64,000 bases of DNA from Nocardioides speluncae (GCF_003121585.1 NZ_QEOO01000051.1:124001-188000); one strand, 5' to 3'; shown: positions 16,124 to 24,960, counted from the stretch's first letter. A program made the numbers and translations. The notes: a model not told the origin generated them from the letters alone.

Positions 16124-18472
16124 ATGCAGAAGTCAGCCTGGTGGGCCGCCGCGACGACGGCGGCACTCGCCGCCGCGTTGCTCGCCCCCATCACGTCCGC
16201 CCAGAGCTCGCCTGCGCAGGGTTCGTTGAGCCCCGCGCCGGCAGCGGCCGAGGGCGAACCCATCCCCGACCCGATCCCGGAGGCGCCGAAGAAGTCGTCG
16301 CTGGGGTTGGTGCTGAAGGAGTACCACCAGTTCCCGCAGACCGAGCCGACGCCCGCGCCGACCGACCACCGGCTGATGCGGCGCGCGCGGATCAACTACA
16401 TCGGCGACGTGCCTGACGGCAGCCGCCGGCAGTACGTGCCCGACCTGAACGGCCCGCTCTACCTGCTCGACCGCGGGCAGCGGCACGTCTACCTCGACGT
16501 CAAGGCGCAGTTCCCGGACTTCTTCTCCGGCCGCGGCATGGGCAGCGGCTTCGGGTTCGCCACCTTCGACCCGGACTTCGAGCGGAACGGCAAGTTCTAC
16601 ACCGTCCACACCGAGAAGTTCGCGGACCTGTCGACCAAGCCGGCGACGTACCCGGCCCAGGCGAACCAGTTCATCCAGGGAGTGGTGACCGAGTGGACCG
16701 CCTCAGACCCGGACGCCAACAGCTTCTCCGGGACCAGCCGGGAGATCCTGCGGCTCGGCTTCGGCACCCAGATCCACGGCATCCAGCAGATCGACTTCAA
16801 CCCGACCGCTAGCCGGTACGACGAGGACTACGGCCTGCTGTACGTCGCGGTCGGTGACGGCGGCCGCGGTGTCGGGACGGTCGTACCGCAGGAGCGGCAC
16901 ACGCCGTACGGCAAGATCCTGCGGATCGACCCGGACGGGACCAACGGCCCGAACGGCGAGTACGGCATTCCGAGCTCGAACCCGTTCGTCGGTGACGAGG
17001 GGACGATCGGCGAGATCTACGCGCTCGGGATGCGTGACCCGCACCGGTTCGCGTGGGACTCCGGCGGCCAGAACCGGATGTACCTCGGCCACATCGGCCA
17101 GCACGCGATCGAGGGCGTCTACGAGATCCGAGCCGGCGACAACATCGGCTGGAGCACGGTCGAGGGCCGGTTCGTCTACGACCCGACCGACGAGTGCAAT
17201 CTCTACCCGCTGCCCGCGAACCACGAGGAGTGGGGCTACACCTACCCGGTCGCGGCGTTCGACCACGACCCGCCGCCGGGCTGGCCGTGCAGCTCCGACA
17301 GCGGGCACGGGATCAGCGGTGGCCAGGTCTACCGGGGTGACCTGCCCGGGCTGCGCGGCAAGTACGTCTTCGGCGACCTGGTCGACGGGCGCATCTTCTG
17401 GACCGAGGCATCCGAGATGAGGCAGGAGACCGGCCGCGAGGCCACCCTCCACGAGATGCAGCTCTGGGACACCAACGGCAAGCGGCTCCGGATGACCGAC
17501 TTCGCCGAGGACGCCCGGGTCGACGTGCGGTTCGGCGTCGACGGTCGCAAGAACCTTTACTTCCTGGCCAAGTCCAACGGCAAGGTGTGGAAGGTCGTCG
17601 GCACCCGCCACGCGCCGGCGCAGAACGAGGTGACCCCGGAGGTGCGGGAGAACCTGGTCTCGTACTACGACTTCGAGCACCCGTTCCCGGTCGTCCAGCA
17701 CGACGACATCGAGGCCGACCTCGGGTCCTCGGAGACGCTGTTCAACCTGGTCAACGGGCGGAAGGAGTCGCGGGTCCGCGACGGTGCTTTCCCGGGCAGC
17801 AACAGCTCGATCCAGACGCAGCAGGTCAACCCTGAGGTCGCTGGCAACGACGACTGGAAGGCCGGCGTGTGGAACGCGAACGGCGTACGGAGTCTGGAGG
17901 CGTTCCGCGGTGTCGAGCAGGCGACGGTGATGGGCTGGTTCAAGATGACCGGCACCAACCCGAACCTCAACTCGAACACCCCGGATCCCACTGATCGGTT
18001 CAATGCCGTCGGGCTCGCCGGCATCCTGTCCGGCAACTCTGACGGGCACGGCGTCCGCGCGCTGCTGGAGCTGATCAACGTGAACGGCGAGCTCCGGCTC
18101 GTCGCTCTTGGCCGGCGGATCGACGAGGGGGCGTCGCAGACCTTCGCCGCCTCGCAGGACTGGCAGACCCTGCTCCCGCAGGGCAAGTGGGTCCACCTCG
18201 CCGCGACGTTCGACTACACCACCGGCGAGATGGCGCTCTACCGCAACGGCAAGCCGCTGGACGGCTTCTACGTCGCCCCCGGCGACCCGTGGCAGGTCGA
18301 CGGCACCGGCACCAGCCCCACCCTGCCCCGCGGCTACAAGATCGGCGGTTCCTACCCGCAGAACACCCGCGAGCAGAACCCCTGCAACTGCCGCTTCGAC
18401 AGCCTGATGTTCCTCGACCACGCCGCCAGCGCCGAGGAGGTGAGCGACCAGTTCCGCCGGTTCCTCAAGTAG
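16124..18472 (+). CDS. Secreted PQQ-dependent sugar dehydrogenase-like propeller with C-terminal LamG domain
   Basis: The 782-residue exported protein has a signal peptide (MQKSAWWAAATTAALAAALL, cleavage near residue 26). Next comes a soluble glucose dehydrogenase-type six-bladed propeller (about residues 90-490; FGFATFDPDFERNGKFYTVH, RIDPDGTNGPNGEYGIPSSN, ALGMRDPHRFAWD, GGQVYRGDLPGLRGKYVFGD). A LamG/concanavalin domain follows (about 520-782; VHLAATFDYTTGEMALYRNG). It should oxidise an extracellular sugar or bind glycan at the surface. ATG 16124 follows GAGAGAGGAAG. Bases 18181-18443, near the 3' end, recur as a decayed copy at 24438-24674. Confidence 0.88.
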   Translation: MQKSAWWAAATTAALAAALLAPITSAQSSPAQGSLSPAPAAAEGEPIPDPIPEAPKKSSLGLVLKEYHQFPQTEPTPAPTDHRLMRRARINYIGDVPDGSRRQYVPDLNGPLYLLDRGQRHVYLDVKAQFPDFFSGRGMGSGFGFATFDPDFERNGKFYTVHTEKFADLSTKPATYPAQANQFIQGVVTEWTASDPDANSFSGTSREILRLGFGTQIHGIQQIDFNPTASRYDEDYGLLYVAVGDGGRGVGTVVPQERHTPYGKILRIDPDGTNGPNGEYGIPSSNPFVGDEGTIGEIYALGMRDPHRFAWDSGGQNRMYLGHIGQHAIEGVYEIRAGDNIGWSTVEGRFVYDPTDECNLYPLPANHEEWGYTYPVAAFDHDPPPGWPCSSDSGHGISGGQVYRGDLPGLRGKYVFGDLVDGRIFWTEASEMRQETGREATLHEMQLWDTNGKRLRMTDFAEDARVDVRFGVDGRKNLYFLAKSNGKVWKVVGTRHAPAQNEVTPEVRENLVSYYDFEHPFPVVQHDDIEADLGSSETLFNLVNGRKESRVRDGAFPGSNSSIQTQQVNPEVAGNDDWKAGVWNANGVRSLEAFRGVEQATVMGWFKMTGTNPNLNSNTPDPTDRFNAVGLAGILSGNSDGHGVRALLELINVNGELRLVALGRRIDEGASQTFAASQDWQTLLPQGKWVHLAATFDYTTGEMALYRNGKPLDGFYVAPGDPWQVDGTGTSPTLPRGYKIGGSYPQNTREQNPCNCRFDSLMFLDHAASAEEVSDQFRRFLK

Positions 18473-18504
18473 GCCATGACGGCGTAGTGAGACAGCAGGT
18501 CGGA

Positions 18505-18534
18505 GGCGGCTTTCGGCGTGATCCGAAAGCCGCC
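18505..18534. terminator. Strong bidirectional terminator hairpin
   Basis: GGCGGCTTTCGG (18505-18516) pairs perfectly with CCGAAAGCCGCC (18523-18534) around a six-base loop. It lies between the convergent ends of the PQQ/LamG gene (18472) and the AbiEii gene (18545), so it can end transcription from both sides. Confidence 0.82.
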
Positions 18535-18544
18535 TTCGACGTTC

Positions 18545-19426
18545 TCAGCCGAGATTGCTGAGGATCTGCTCCACCTCGTATCGGTCACGGGCGTTGCACG
18601 CGCACCAGCGCCGTTCGTCGGGGGTCAGTTCGCGAAGGAACGCGTAGCGCGCCCGCACTTGGCTGATCCACTTCGGCACGTCTACGGGCTTGGTCAGGTA
18701 GCCGATGTCTTCCCTGTCAAAGTCGGCCACTTCTCGGTTCGCCAGGATCTCCTCGGGATCGAGCGGCTTGATTCCTCGGCCGTCGACGATGACGTCGCGG
18801 TAGGCCTTGAGGACCCAGAGGTGGCGGATCAGCGGATCCTCGAGTGTCCCAGCCTCGGCGAACCAGGCCAGGTCGTAGAGGTCTCGCGCAAGCGAGACCC
18901 GCCGGTAGCGAGCGAGCTTTTCGGCGATGGCCTCCTCCATCCGCACCACCGGAAGGGCAGGTAAGGCGAATCCGTACCGGCTGTGGATGGCCTGGGGCAC
19001 CGGCTCGATGACCTCGGCGGGCAGGCTGAGCCCGTGACGTGAGAGCTCCACCTTCGCTCCGATCGCCGGAGTTCCGAATGGCGTCTCGACCCGCAGGTCA
19101 CCGCGACGGCCGTCGTCGCCCATGTTCGTGATCGCGAACCGGAAACCGTCGACGTCGACGCCGTCGAGCGCTTGGAGGACATCGAGAGCGACATCCTCGT
19201 CGGGTGCACTGAAGTCGAGGTCGGTGGAGAAGCGCCCGGCACTGCCAGCCCGGAACTTCCTCAATGCCGTTCCACCCTTGAACACCAGGTCTCTTACGAA
19301 CAGCCCCTGCCGGTGGAGGTGGTTTAGTGCGAAGTCCTGGGCGATGTCGAGGAGTGCCGCGTCCCGACCACCCTTGACTCCCTGGTAGTGCCGGGCGATG
19401 TGTCCGTCGGTGAGCCTATGTGTCAT
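18545..19426 (-). CDS. abiEii: Nucleotidyltransferase toxin, AbiEii/AbiGii family
   Basis: Toxin of a type IV toxin-antitoxin/abortive infection pair; family members are nucleotidyltransferases that block growth upon phage infection (tRNA modification is shown for some homologues). The 293-residue product has the diagnostic KGGTALRK motif (residues 50-57) and TDLDF (68-72) carrying metal-binding acidic residues, then the MEEAIAEKLARY and RDLYDLAWF segments. Length is typical. The start overlaps the end of the antitoxin gene (ATGA), the normal order of antitoxin then toxin. It adjoins the strong terminator at 18505-18534. Confidence 0.9.
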   Translation of the reverse strand: MTHRLTDGHIARHYQGVKGGRDAALLDIAQDFALNHLHRQGLFVRDLVFKGGTALRKFRAGSAGRFSTDLDFSAPDEDVALDVLQALDGVDVDGFRFAITNMGDDGRRGDLRVETPFGTPAIGAKVELSRHGLSLPAEVIEPVPQAIHSRYGFALPALPVVRMEEAIAEKLARYRRVSLARDLYDLAWFAEAGTLEDPLIRHLWVLKAYRDVIVDGRGIKPLDPEEILANREVADFDREDIGYLTKPVDVPKWISQVRARYAFLRELTPDERRWCACNARDRYEVEQILSNLG

Positions 19427-20238
19427 GCCCCGATGCCCCCTGACATGAACGGCCGCAGCACAGTGTCATGCACGCGCGTGGACGGGTCGAATGTGCCGCT
19501 CCTGTTCCGCGGACCGAACCACGCGACGTGCGTGGGCCTGGACTGGCCAAGAATCTTGTCGCGGGTGTGGTGATCGCCGACCGCCGAGAAGAGGTAAGCA
19601 GTGCGCTGTCTGACCGCGGCCGGAAGGACGCTCAGCAAGTCGCTCATCACTGCGACGTCGGCCCGGCCAGCGGCCTCAGGTAGCCATTGCGCCAGACCGG
19701 CCGTGTCGCGGTAGTTGGTTGGGCGCTCGCCGATCCCGACGAGGAGTGCTTCGAGGGTCCACACTCGGAGGTCATCGATCTCCGAGGATACGTCGGTGGG
19801 GAGCGCGGAGGTGATGACTCGCCACTCGCCTCGAAAGGGCTTCGGCTCGGACAGCCCTTTCGGCAACGCGATGACCTCACGTTCGGGAAACCGCTGTGCC
19901 AGGCCGTTTAAGCCGGCAGCAGACTCCATCGCGAGCGTCCCTGGCCAGTTCGGGTGGGTTGCGGCGTAGGCGCGGAACTCCATGAACCGGTCGCCGGACC
20001 CTAATGGGCCGCCGCGTGAGCCGGGCTGGAACTCCCACGCGTTCCTGCTGCGGACAGTGCCCAGCCAGCCAGCCCGCTGGAGTTGGTACGCGACCGTTCG
20101 GACACGGTCATCTGATGTGTCCTCGAGTCCTGCGGCCTTCATGGCGGCGCGAAGGGAGCGGTGCGTGACGACCAGGTCGCCCTCGAGTTCCAGATGCTCG
20201 ACGACGCCGGCCAGTGATGTCGGGATCGCTCGCCCCAT
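19423..20238 (-). CDS. abiEi: AbiEi-family antitoxin and autorepressor
   Basis: A 271-residue partner of the toxin. The N-terminal 60 residues read as a winged-helix domain (VTHRSLRAAMKAAG, VRTVAYQLQRAGWLGTVRSR), as expected for AbiEi, which represses its own promoter. The remainder matches the AbiEi C-terminal antitoxin region in layout (TLAMESAAGLNGLAQRFPER, DLRVWTLEALLVGIG). Co-transcribed with and overlapping the toxin gene. The promoter is probably the element at 20265-20294. Confidence 0.82.
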   Translation of the reverse strand: MGRAIPTSLAGVVEHLELEGDLVVTHRSLRAAMKAAGLEDTSDDRVRTVAYQLQRAGWLGTVRSRNAWEFQPGSRGGPLGSGDRFMEFRAYAATHPNWPGTLAMESAAGLNGLAQRFPEREVIALPKGLSEPKPFRGEWRVITSALPTDVSSEIDDLRVWTLEALLVGIGERPTNYRDTAGLAQWLPEAAGRADVAVMSDLLSVLPAAVRQRTAYLFSAVGDHHTRDKILGQSRPTHVAWFGPRNRSGTFDPSTRVHDTVLRPFMSGGIGA

Positions 20239-20264
20239 TGCCGATCACCGCCTTTCTTTGCCAA

Positions 20265-20294
20265 ATAGTAACTAACTGAGGCTCCAAACGACAA
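20265..20294 (-). promoter_or_regulatory. Probable promoter of the abiE operon
   Basis: On the minus strand TTGTCG (20294-20289) and TACTAT (20270-20265) are 18 bases apart, and the antitoxin ATG lies 26 bases beyond. The segment is AT-richer than its surroundings. No obvious palindromic AbiEi operator was resolved in it. The rest of 20239-20411, which separates this operon from the divergent NYN gene, shows nothing else I can name. Confidence 0.4.
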
Positions 20295-20411
20295 TGGGCG
20301 AGGAGGCCACCTGGCTCCCTTGCAATGCTGCATGGCCAACGCCGATCCCACCCTTCGGGTCGTGCTGCTGATTCCGCGGACATCTGCGGGGCCCGCTGCG
20401 ATCGTTGAGGC

Positions 20412-21392
20412 ATGCGATCTGCCTGTTCCCTGTACGTCGACGTCGGTTACCTCCTCGCGGCGGTGGCGACTCGTGTCGCTGGGACGTCGCTGCGCAGCAG
20501 CATCCACGTCGAGTACCGGGCGTTGATCGAGTCCTTGATCGCTGCGGCTGAGGAGCGGTCGGGCCTGCCCTTGCTGCGAGTCCACTGGTATGACTCGGCA
20601 CGGGACGCGGTTCCGGACCCACAGCAGGTCCGAATCGGCGAGCTACGGAAGGTGAAGTTGAGGCTCGGCCGGTTCGGCCGTGAAGGTCAGCAGAAGGGCG
20701 TTGACCTCCGCATCGGCCTCGACCTTGTGGCTCACGCCCGCAACAGTGCGGCCGACGTCTTCTTCCTCGTCTCGGGCGACGACGACCTGACCGAGGCAGT
20801 CGAAGAAGCCCAGGGCCACGGCGTGGAGGTCATCGTCCTCGCGGTCCCAGATGGCGACGACAAGCCACATGGCGTAAGTCGCCACCTTCTGCGCGCCGCC
20901 GATGACCTGGACCTGTTGGCCGGTCCCGTCGTCGACGCAGCCGTCATTCGCGTCGAGGTACCGCCAAAGCCGGAGCCGGCAACGCCCGCGCCCATGACGC
21001 CGCCCAAGCCTGCGCCAGCAACCGAGGGAAACGTGTCGCCTCGGCCGACGCCGAGCGATCTCGCTGCCGCGGCTCGTCGCATCCCCACGCCGCCGGCCGC
21101 GGCTCTGGCCTACCAGGGCTCGACCGGCGTGCCTTCCCGGGTGATGCCGGGCTACGACGACCCGGCGGATTACGACAACCAGATCGACGCCGTTGTCACG
21201 AAGGTGGTCTCCGCCTTCCGGCAGAGCGCGACTGCCGAGGAGATGGCGGAGCTTCTGAGCAGCAAGCCGTCTGTCCCGCGTGATCTCGACCGGGCGCTGT
21301 TGGTCGACCTGTCGGACGCGCTCGACATGTACGACCTGACCGATCCCATCCGCCACCGGCTTCGTGAGCGCTTCTGGCTGCAATGCGTCTGA
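20412..21392 (+). CDS. NYN-domain (PIN-like) predicted ribonuclease
   Basis: The 326-residue protein starts with an NYN domain (residues 5-160): the acidic site residues are D10 in SLYVDVGYLL, D98 in KGVDLRIGLDLV and the VSGDDDL cluster (119-125), the usual metal-binding set of LabA-like nucleases. A proline-rich linker (about 180-230) leads to a C-terminal helical domain (about 250-326) that I do not recognise. Likely an RNase of unknown target. It stands alone, divergent from abiE and convergent with the next regulator (7-base gap). Its company among defence genes makes an antiphage or stress role possible, by inference only. Confidence 0.82.
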   Translation: MRSACSLYVDVGYLLAAVATRVAGTSLRSSIHVEYRALIESLIAAAEERSGLPLLRVHWYDSARDAVPDPQQVRIGELRKVKLRLGRFGREGQQKGVDLRIGLDLVAHARNSAADVFFLVSGDDDLTEAVEEAQGHGVEVIVLAVPDGDDKPHGVSRHLLRAADDLDLLAGPVVDAAVIRVEVPPKPEPATPAPMTPPKPAPATEGNVSPRPTPSDLAAAARRIPTPPAAALAYQGSTGVPSRVMPGYDDPADYDNQIDAVVTKVVSAFRQSATAEEMAELLSSKPSVPRDLDRALLVDLSDALDMYDLTDPIRHRLRERFWLQCV

Positions 21393-21399
21393 GCCGCGA

Positions 21400-22086
21400 T
21401 CACGCGCCGCCGCGATCCGCCCGGCGGGGCCGGATCTTGACGCAACAGTGGCCCTGCTGCGGCGCAAGACATGCCTCGACATCCTTGCGGCCCAAGCCGT
21501 CGGCGACGCCTTGGACGAAGGATCGGTTGAGGCCGCAGACGAGGTCGGTGTGGTCCTGGGCGAGTGCATCGAAGGGGCAGTTCGCCAGGACGAGCACCTC
21601 GTCCTCGGAGCGCGGTTCGTAGCCAAGGTGGGTGAGTACGTCGGGCAGCGAGCTCGGTCGCGCGTCGTCCCCGACCGAGACCCCTTCGGCAGTGGCTGCG
21701 TCGTCGAGTGCGTCGTCCAGCTCGACCTGCTCCCTCCGCGCACGGTCGACGCCGGCAGCCAGGATGCGCCCGACGAGGTCGTAGCGCCGGGCAGGCAGGG
21801 AGACCGACCACTCGCGCTCGGAGCGTCGGTAGAGCTTCGAAGGCCGGCCGGCGCCTGGACCGCTCTTCCCGCTGAGCCGGCGGAACTCGACCTCGAGCAG
21901 CCCCTCCTCGACGAGCCGGTCCAGGTGGAAGATCGCCTTGTGTCCGGGCAGGTCCACTGCCGCAGCCGCCTGTTCGCGACCGACCGGCTCGCCCTGAGCC
22001 ACGACGTACTCATAGAGCGCGCGGCGGATCGGCTCCGCGAGCGCGCCGATGCCGGCCGCCTGTGTCTCGATGTCCACCGTCACCAC
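21400..22086 (-). CDS. ArsR-like/COG2345 regulator with C-terminal cysteine motif
   Basis: A 228-residue regulator with an N-terminal winged helix (ALAEPIRRALYEYVVAQGEP, then GHKAIFHLDRLVEEGLL, RPSKLYRR). Its C-terminal half carries NCPFDALAQDHTDLVCGLN and a final GHCCVKI. The spaced cysteines resemble COG2345/SufR-type regulators, where they are proposed to bind an Fe-S cluster and sense redox or NO. It is divergent from the membrane protein-folE-flavoprotein operon, with an inverted repeat between them, so it probably controls that operon. Cluster binding is inferred from the motif. Confidence 0.82.
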   Translation of the reverse strand: MVTVDIETQAAGIGALAEPIRRALYEYVVAQGEPVGREQAAAAVDLPGHKAIFHLDRLVEEGLLEVEFRRLSGKSGPGAGRPSKLYRRSEREWSVSLPARRYDLVGRILAAGVDRARREQVELDDALDDAATAEGVSVGDDARPSSLPDVLTHLGYEPRSEDEVLVLANCPFDALAQDHTDLVCGLNRSFVQGVADGLGRKDVEACLAPQQGHCCVKIRPRRADRGGA

Positions 22087-22104
22087 CTCTAAAACCGAAC
22101 TACC

Positions 22105-22136
22105 TTGACTTTACACTTCTTCTGTTCCTAAAGTGT
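22105..22136 (+). promoter_or_regulatory. Promoter with overlapping inverted repeat (operator)
   Basis: TTGACT (22105-22110) and TAAAGT (22129-22134), spaced by 18 bases, form a good sigma-70-type promoter for the operon starting at 22167. ACACTT (22113-22118) and AAGTGT (22131-22136) form an inverted repeat laid across it, which is ideal for the divergent COG2345-type regulator. The segment is markedly AT-rich for this genome. Confidence 0.65.
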
Positions 22137-22166
22137 GGATACTTACTTTTTAGAATCGGAGACGTC

Positions 22167-22598
22167 ATGACCGACACCGTTCACAGTGACCACACCGCGC
22201 AGGACACGACACAGGCAGCGAACCGGGCGTTCCTGTTGCTACGCACGGTCTTCACGGTCGCCCCGATCGCCTTCGGGCTCGACAAGTTCTTCGGGCTGCT
22301 GACCGATTGGGAGGACTACCTCGCCCCATGGATCAACGACATCGCGCCGGGCAGCGCCCACGACGCGATGCTCATGGTCGGCGTGGTCGAGATCGTCGCG
22401 GGCATCGCGGTCGCGGTGCGTCCGAGGTTCGGCGGGCTGCTGGTCGCCGCCTGGCTGGGCGGGATCATCGTCAACCTCGTCACCATGGGCGAGTACTACG
22501 ACGTCGCGCTGCGCGACTTCGGTCTGCTCGTGGCGGCACTCTCCCTGAGCCTGCTCGCTCCCCGGACCGGCACCCGCGTCGGCAAGACCACGCGATGA
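22167..22598 (+). CDS. Four-helix integral membrane protein (DoxX-like)
   Basis: A 143-residue protein with a polar 20-residue N-terminus and about four hydrophobic helices (TVFTVAPIAFGLDKFFG, MLMVGVVEIVAGIAVAV, LVAAWLGGIIVNLV, FGLLVAALSLSLLAP). This is the size and layout of DoxX-like membrane proteins. ATG 22167 follows TCGGAGACG. First gene of a three-gene operon with overlapping starts. Its role is not known; it could support a membrane redox process with the flavoprotein encoded downstream. Confidence 0.8.
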   Translation: MTDTVHSDHTAQDTTQAANRAFLLLRTVFTVAPIAFGLDKFFGLLTDWEDYLAPWINDIAPGSAHDAMLMVGVVEIVAGIAVAVRPRFGGLLVAAWLGGIIVNLVTMGEYYDVALRDFGLLVAALSLSLLAPRTGTRVGKTTR

Positions 22599-23221
22599 GC
22601 TCGCAGGCCGCGCCGGACCTGTTGCGCTGGCGACCGCGGGTCACTCATCCGGGCCGCGAGATCGACCCGACGGCCGCCGAGGAAGCGGCCGCCGACTTCC
22701 TGACCGCACTCGGGGTCGACATCGAGGACGAGAGCGTTCTGGAGACGCCGCGACGGATGGCGCTTGCGTACGCCGAGATGCTCACGGTCCCGGAGTTCGA
22801 CATGACCACGTTCCCCAACGACGAGGGTTATGACGAGCTCGTGCTGGTGGAGAACATTCCGGTGCAGTCCTTGTGCGAGCACCACATGCTGCCGTTCGTC
22901 GGGGTCGCGCACGTCGGCTACCTTCCCGGCGAGCGCATTCTCGGCCTCTCCAAGTTCGCCCGGCTGGTCGACTTCCACGCGCGCCACGCTCAGACCCAGG
23001 AGCGGCTGACCAAGCGCATCGCCGACCACCTGCAACGCCAGCTGACGCCGTACGGTGTAGGGGTGGTGATCGATGCCGAGCACACCTGCATGAGCCTGCG
23101 CGGCGCCCGAGTTGCGGGAGCACGCACCGTCACGTCCGCGCTGTTCGGTCAGCTGCGCGACGACCCTGCCTCCCGCGCCGAGTTCCTGTCCCTGGCGCGT
23201 CCCTCGCGAGGTGCGCGATGA
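22595..23221 (+). CDS. folE: GTP cyclohydrolase I
   Basis: Converts GTP to dihydroneopterin triphosphate, the first step to folate or other pterins. The 208-residue product has the zinc-site motif SLCEHHMLPF (Cys and His ligands), the GERILGLSKFARLVDFHARH substrate block, QERLTKRIA and the late CMSLRGAR motif with the third zinc ligand. All key residues are present, so it should be active. ATG 22595 overlaps the membrane-protein stop. Being in a redox-regulator operon instead of with folP/folK suggests a specialised or back-up copy. Confidence 0.93.
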   Translation: MSSQAAPDLLRWRPRVTHPGREIDPTAAEEAAADFLTALGVDIEDESVLETPRRMALAYAEMLTVPEFDMTTFPNDEGYDELVLVENIPVQSLCEHHMLPFVGVAHVGYLPGERILGLSKFARLVDFHARHAQTQERLTKRIADHLQRQLTPYGVGVVIDAEHTCMSLRGARVAGARTVTSALFGQLRDDPASRAEFLSLARPSRGAR

Positions 23222-24429
23222 GGATCGTCATCGTCGGCGCTGGACTGGCCGCCGCCAACGCCGTCGAAGAGCTCCGCAGCCAGGGCCATGACGGCAGCAT
23301 CGCGCTGTTCGGCGCCGAGCCTCACCTTCCCTACAATCGTCCGCCGCTCTCCAAGGGCTACCTGCTCGGCAACGAGGACGAGGCGTCGATCTTCGTCCAC
23401 GACGGGCAGTGGTACGCCGACCAGTCCGTCGAGCTGCACCTCGGCTCCCGGGTCACCGGGATCGACCTGGACCGTGGCCGAGTCCACGTCGGCACCGACG
23501 AGCACGCCTACGACCGGCTGCTCCTCGCGACGGGTTCGACCCCGCGTCGGCTTCCCGCAGCAGACGACGCCGGGGGAGCGGTGGCCTACCTGCGCACCCT
23601 CGAGGACAGCCGCGCGCTCAAGGCCGCCTTCCAGCCCGGTCGGCGCATCGTCATCGTCGGGGCCGGCTGGATCGGGCTAGAGGCCGCCGCTGCCGCACGC
23701 ACCGCTGGGTCCGAGGTCACCGTCATCGAGTCACTCGACCTGCCGCTGCTCCGCGTGCTCGGGTCCGAGGTCGCTGCCACGTTCGCCGAGCTCCATCGCT
23801 CGCACGGCGTCGATCTGCGGCTCGGCGCCAGTGTCGAGGGCTTCACCTCGGCCGGTGCCGCTGAGACCGTCCTACGCCTGGGCGACGGGTCTGAGGTCTC
23901 GGCGGACCTGGTGCTCGTCGGCATCGGGGTGGCGCCCAACGACGAGCTCGCACGGGAGAGCGGCCTTGCCGTGGACAACGGCGTCGTCGTCGACGAACGG
24001 CTCTGCGCGGCCGATCCGCATGTGTACGCCGCGGGCGACGTGGCCAACCACCGGCACCCGACCCTTGGTCGGCGGATCCGCGTCGAGCACTGGGACAACG
24101 CCATCGAGCAGGGCAAGGTGGCCGCGCGCAACATGCTCGGCCAGGACGAGGCCTACACGCGTCTGCCGTACTTCTTCACCGACCAGTACGACCTCGGCAT
24201 GGAGTACGTCGGCAACGTCGGGCCGGACGGCTACGACGAGGTGATCCTTCGCGGCAACCCCGCCGGCGTGTTCACCGCCTTCTGGCTCAAGGGCGACCAT
24301 GTCCTGGCCGGCATGCACGTCAACGACTGGGACGCCATCGACCCCATCCGGGCGCTCGTCGGCGCCGCCGTCGCCCGCGACCGCCTCGCGGACGAGTCCA
24401 CCGACCTGGCAGCCTTGGCAGGGAGCTGA
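23218..24429 (+). CDS. FAD-dependent pyridine nucleotide oxidoreductase (ferredoxin/rubredoxin reductase type)
   Basis: A 403-residue flavoprotein with FAD-binding IVIVGAGLAAANAVEELR at the N-terminus, PYNRPPLSKGYLLG, LLLATGSTPRRLP, the NAD(P)H-binding IVIVGAGWIGLEAAAAA (about residues 143-159) and VYAAGDVANHRHP near 280, followed by a reductase C-terminal domain. It matches the reductases that pass electrons from NAD(P)H to ferredoxins of P450s or dioxygenases. No ferredoxin gene is adjacent. ATG 23218 overlaps folE. The gene ends just before a stretch of gene remnants. Confidence 0.9.
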   Translation: MRIVIVGAGLAAANAVEELRSQGHDGSIALFGAEPHLPYNRPPLSKGYLLGNEDEASIFVHDGQWYADQSVELHLGSRVTGIDLDRGRVHVGTDEHAYDRLLLATGSTPRRLPAADDAGGAVAYLRTLEDSRALKAAFQPGRRIVIVGAGWIGLEAAAAARTAGSEVTVIESLDLPLLRVLGSEVAATFAELHRSHGVDLRLGASVEGFTSAGAAETVLRLGDGSEVSADLVLVGIGVAPNDELARESGLAVDNGVVVDERLCAADPHVYAAGDVANHRHPTLGRRIRVEHWDNAIEQGKVAARNMLGQDEAYTRLPYFFTDQYDLGMEYVGNVGPDGYDEVILRGNPAGVFTAFWLKGDHVLAGMHVNDWDAIDPIRALVGAAVARDRLADESTDLAALAGS

Positions 24430-24437
24430 CCCGCGCG

Positions 24438-24674
24438 GGGCAGGTGGGCGCACCTCGCCGCGATGCTCGACTGCACGACCGGCGAGATGGCCGCTGGAGG
24501 CTTCTACGCTCCCGATGTTCCGTGACAGGTCGACGGCACCGGCACCAGCCCCACCCTGCCCCGCGGCTACAAGATCGGTGGCACCTTCCCGCAGAACACC
24601 CGCGAGCAGAACGCTTGCAACTTCCGCTTCGCAGCCTGATGTTCCTCGACAACGCCCGCCCACCCCCGAGGAGT
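24438..24674 (+). pseudogene. Decayed duplicate of the LamG-domain gene end
   Basis: The stretch aligns with 18181-18443, the 3' part of the PQQ/LamG gene, in the same orientation. There is a deletion of about 20 bases near 24490, a stop caused by TGA where the parent has TGG (near 24524), and one-base deletions further on. The segment encoding VDGTGTSPTLPRGYKIGG and NTREQN is nearly unchanged. It has no start and cannot make a product, so it is a leftover of a duplicated or exchanged chromosomal junction. Confidence 0.85.
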
Positions 24675-24960
24675 TGTGCGTCGCGCACCGACCCGCGGCG
24701 GACTATCCCGTGCCCACGGTCAGGTAGCCTCGCCCTCGATGACGGTGTGCCGGTCCCGCCGATCGATGAGGACCTCCTCCGCGGTCGACTGCCTCAGCTC
24801 AACGAAGGCCCTGATGGCGCACTATTCGGACTGCACCTCGAGTGACTCAGTCGCGACCGCCGCCCATGCCCGAGCACTTCGACGGCCCTTTGTCGCAACG
24901 CAGCTGACGACGGGGCCGACGGTGCTGGGTGAGTGAAGGCGCTGCCCTTGAGTTCGTGGC

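Noticed and set aside
15948..16229. 93-codon plus-strand ORF inside the 166-bp hairpin element
   Set aside because: It is Arg/Pro/Ala-rich, spans the hairpin and the start of the next gene in another frame, and has no ribosome site.
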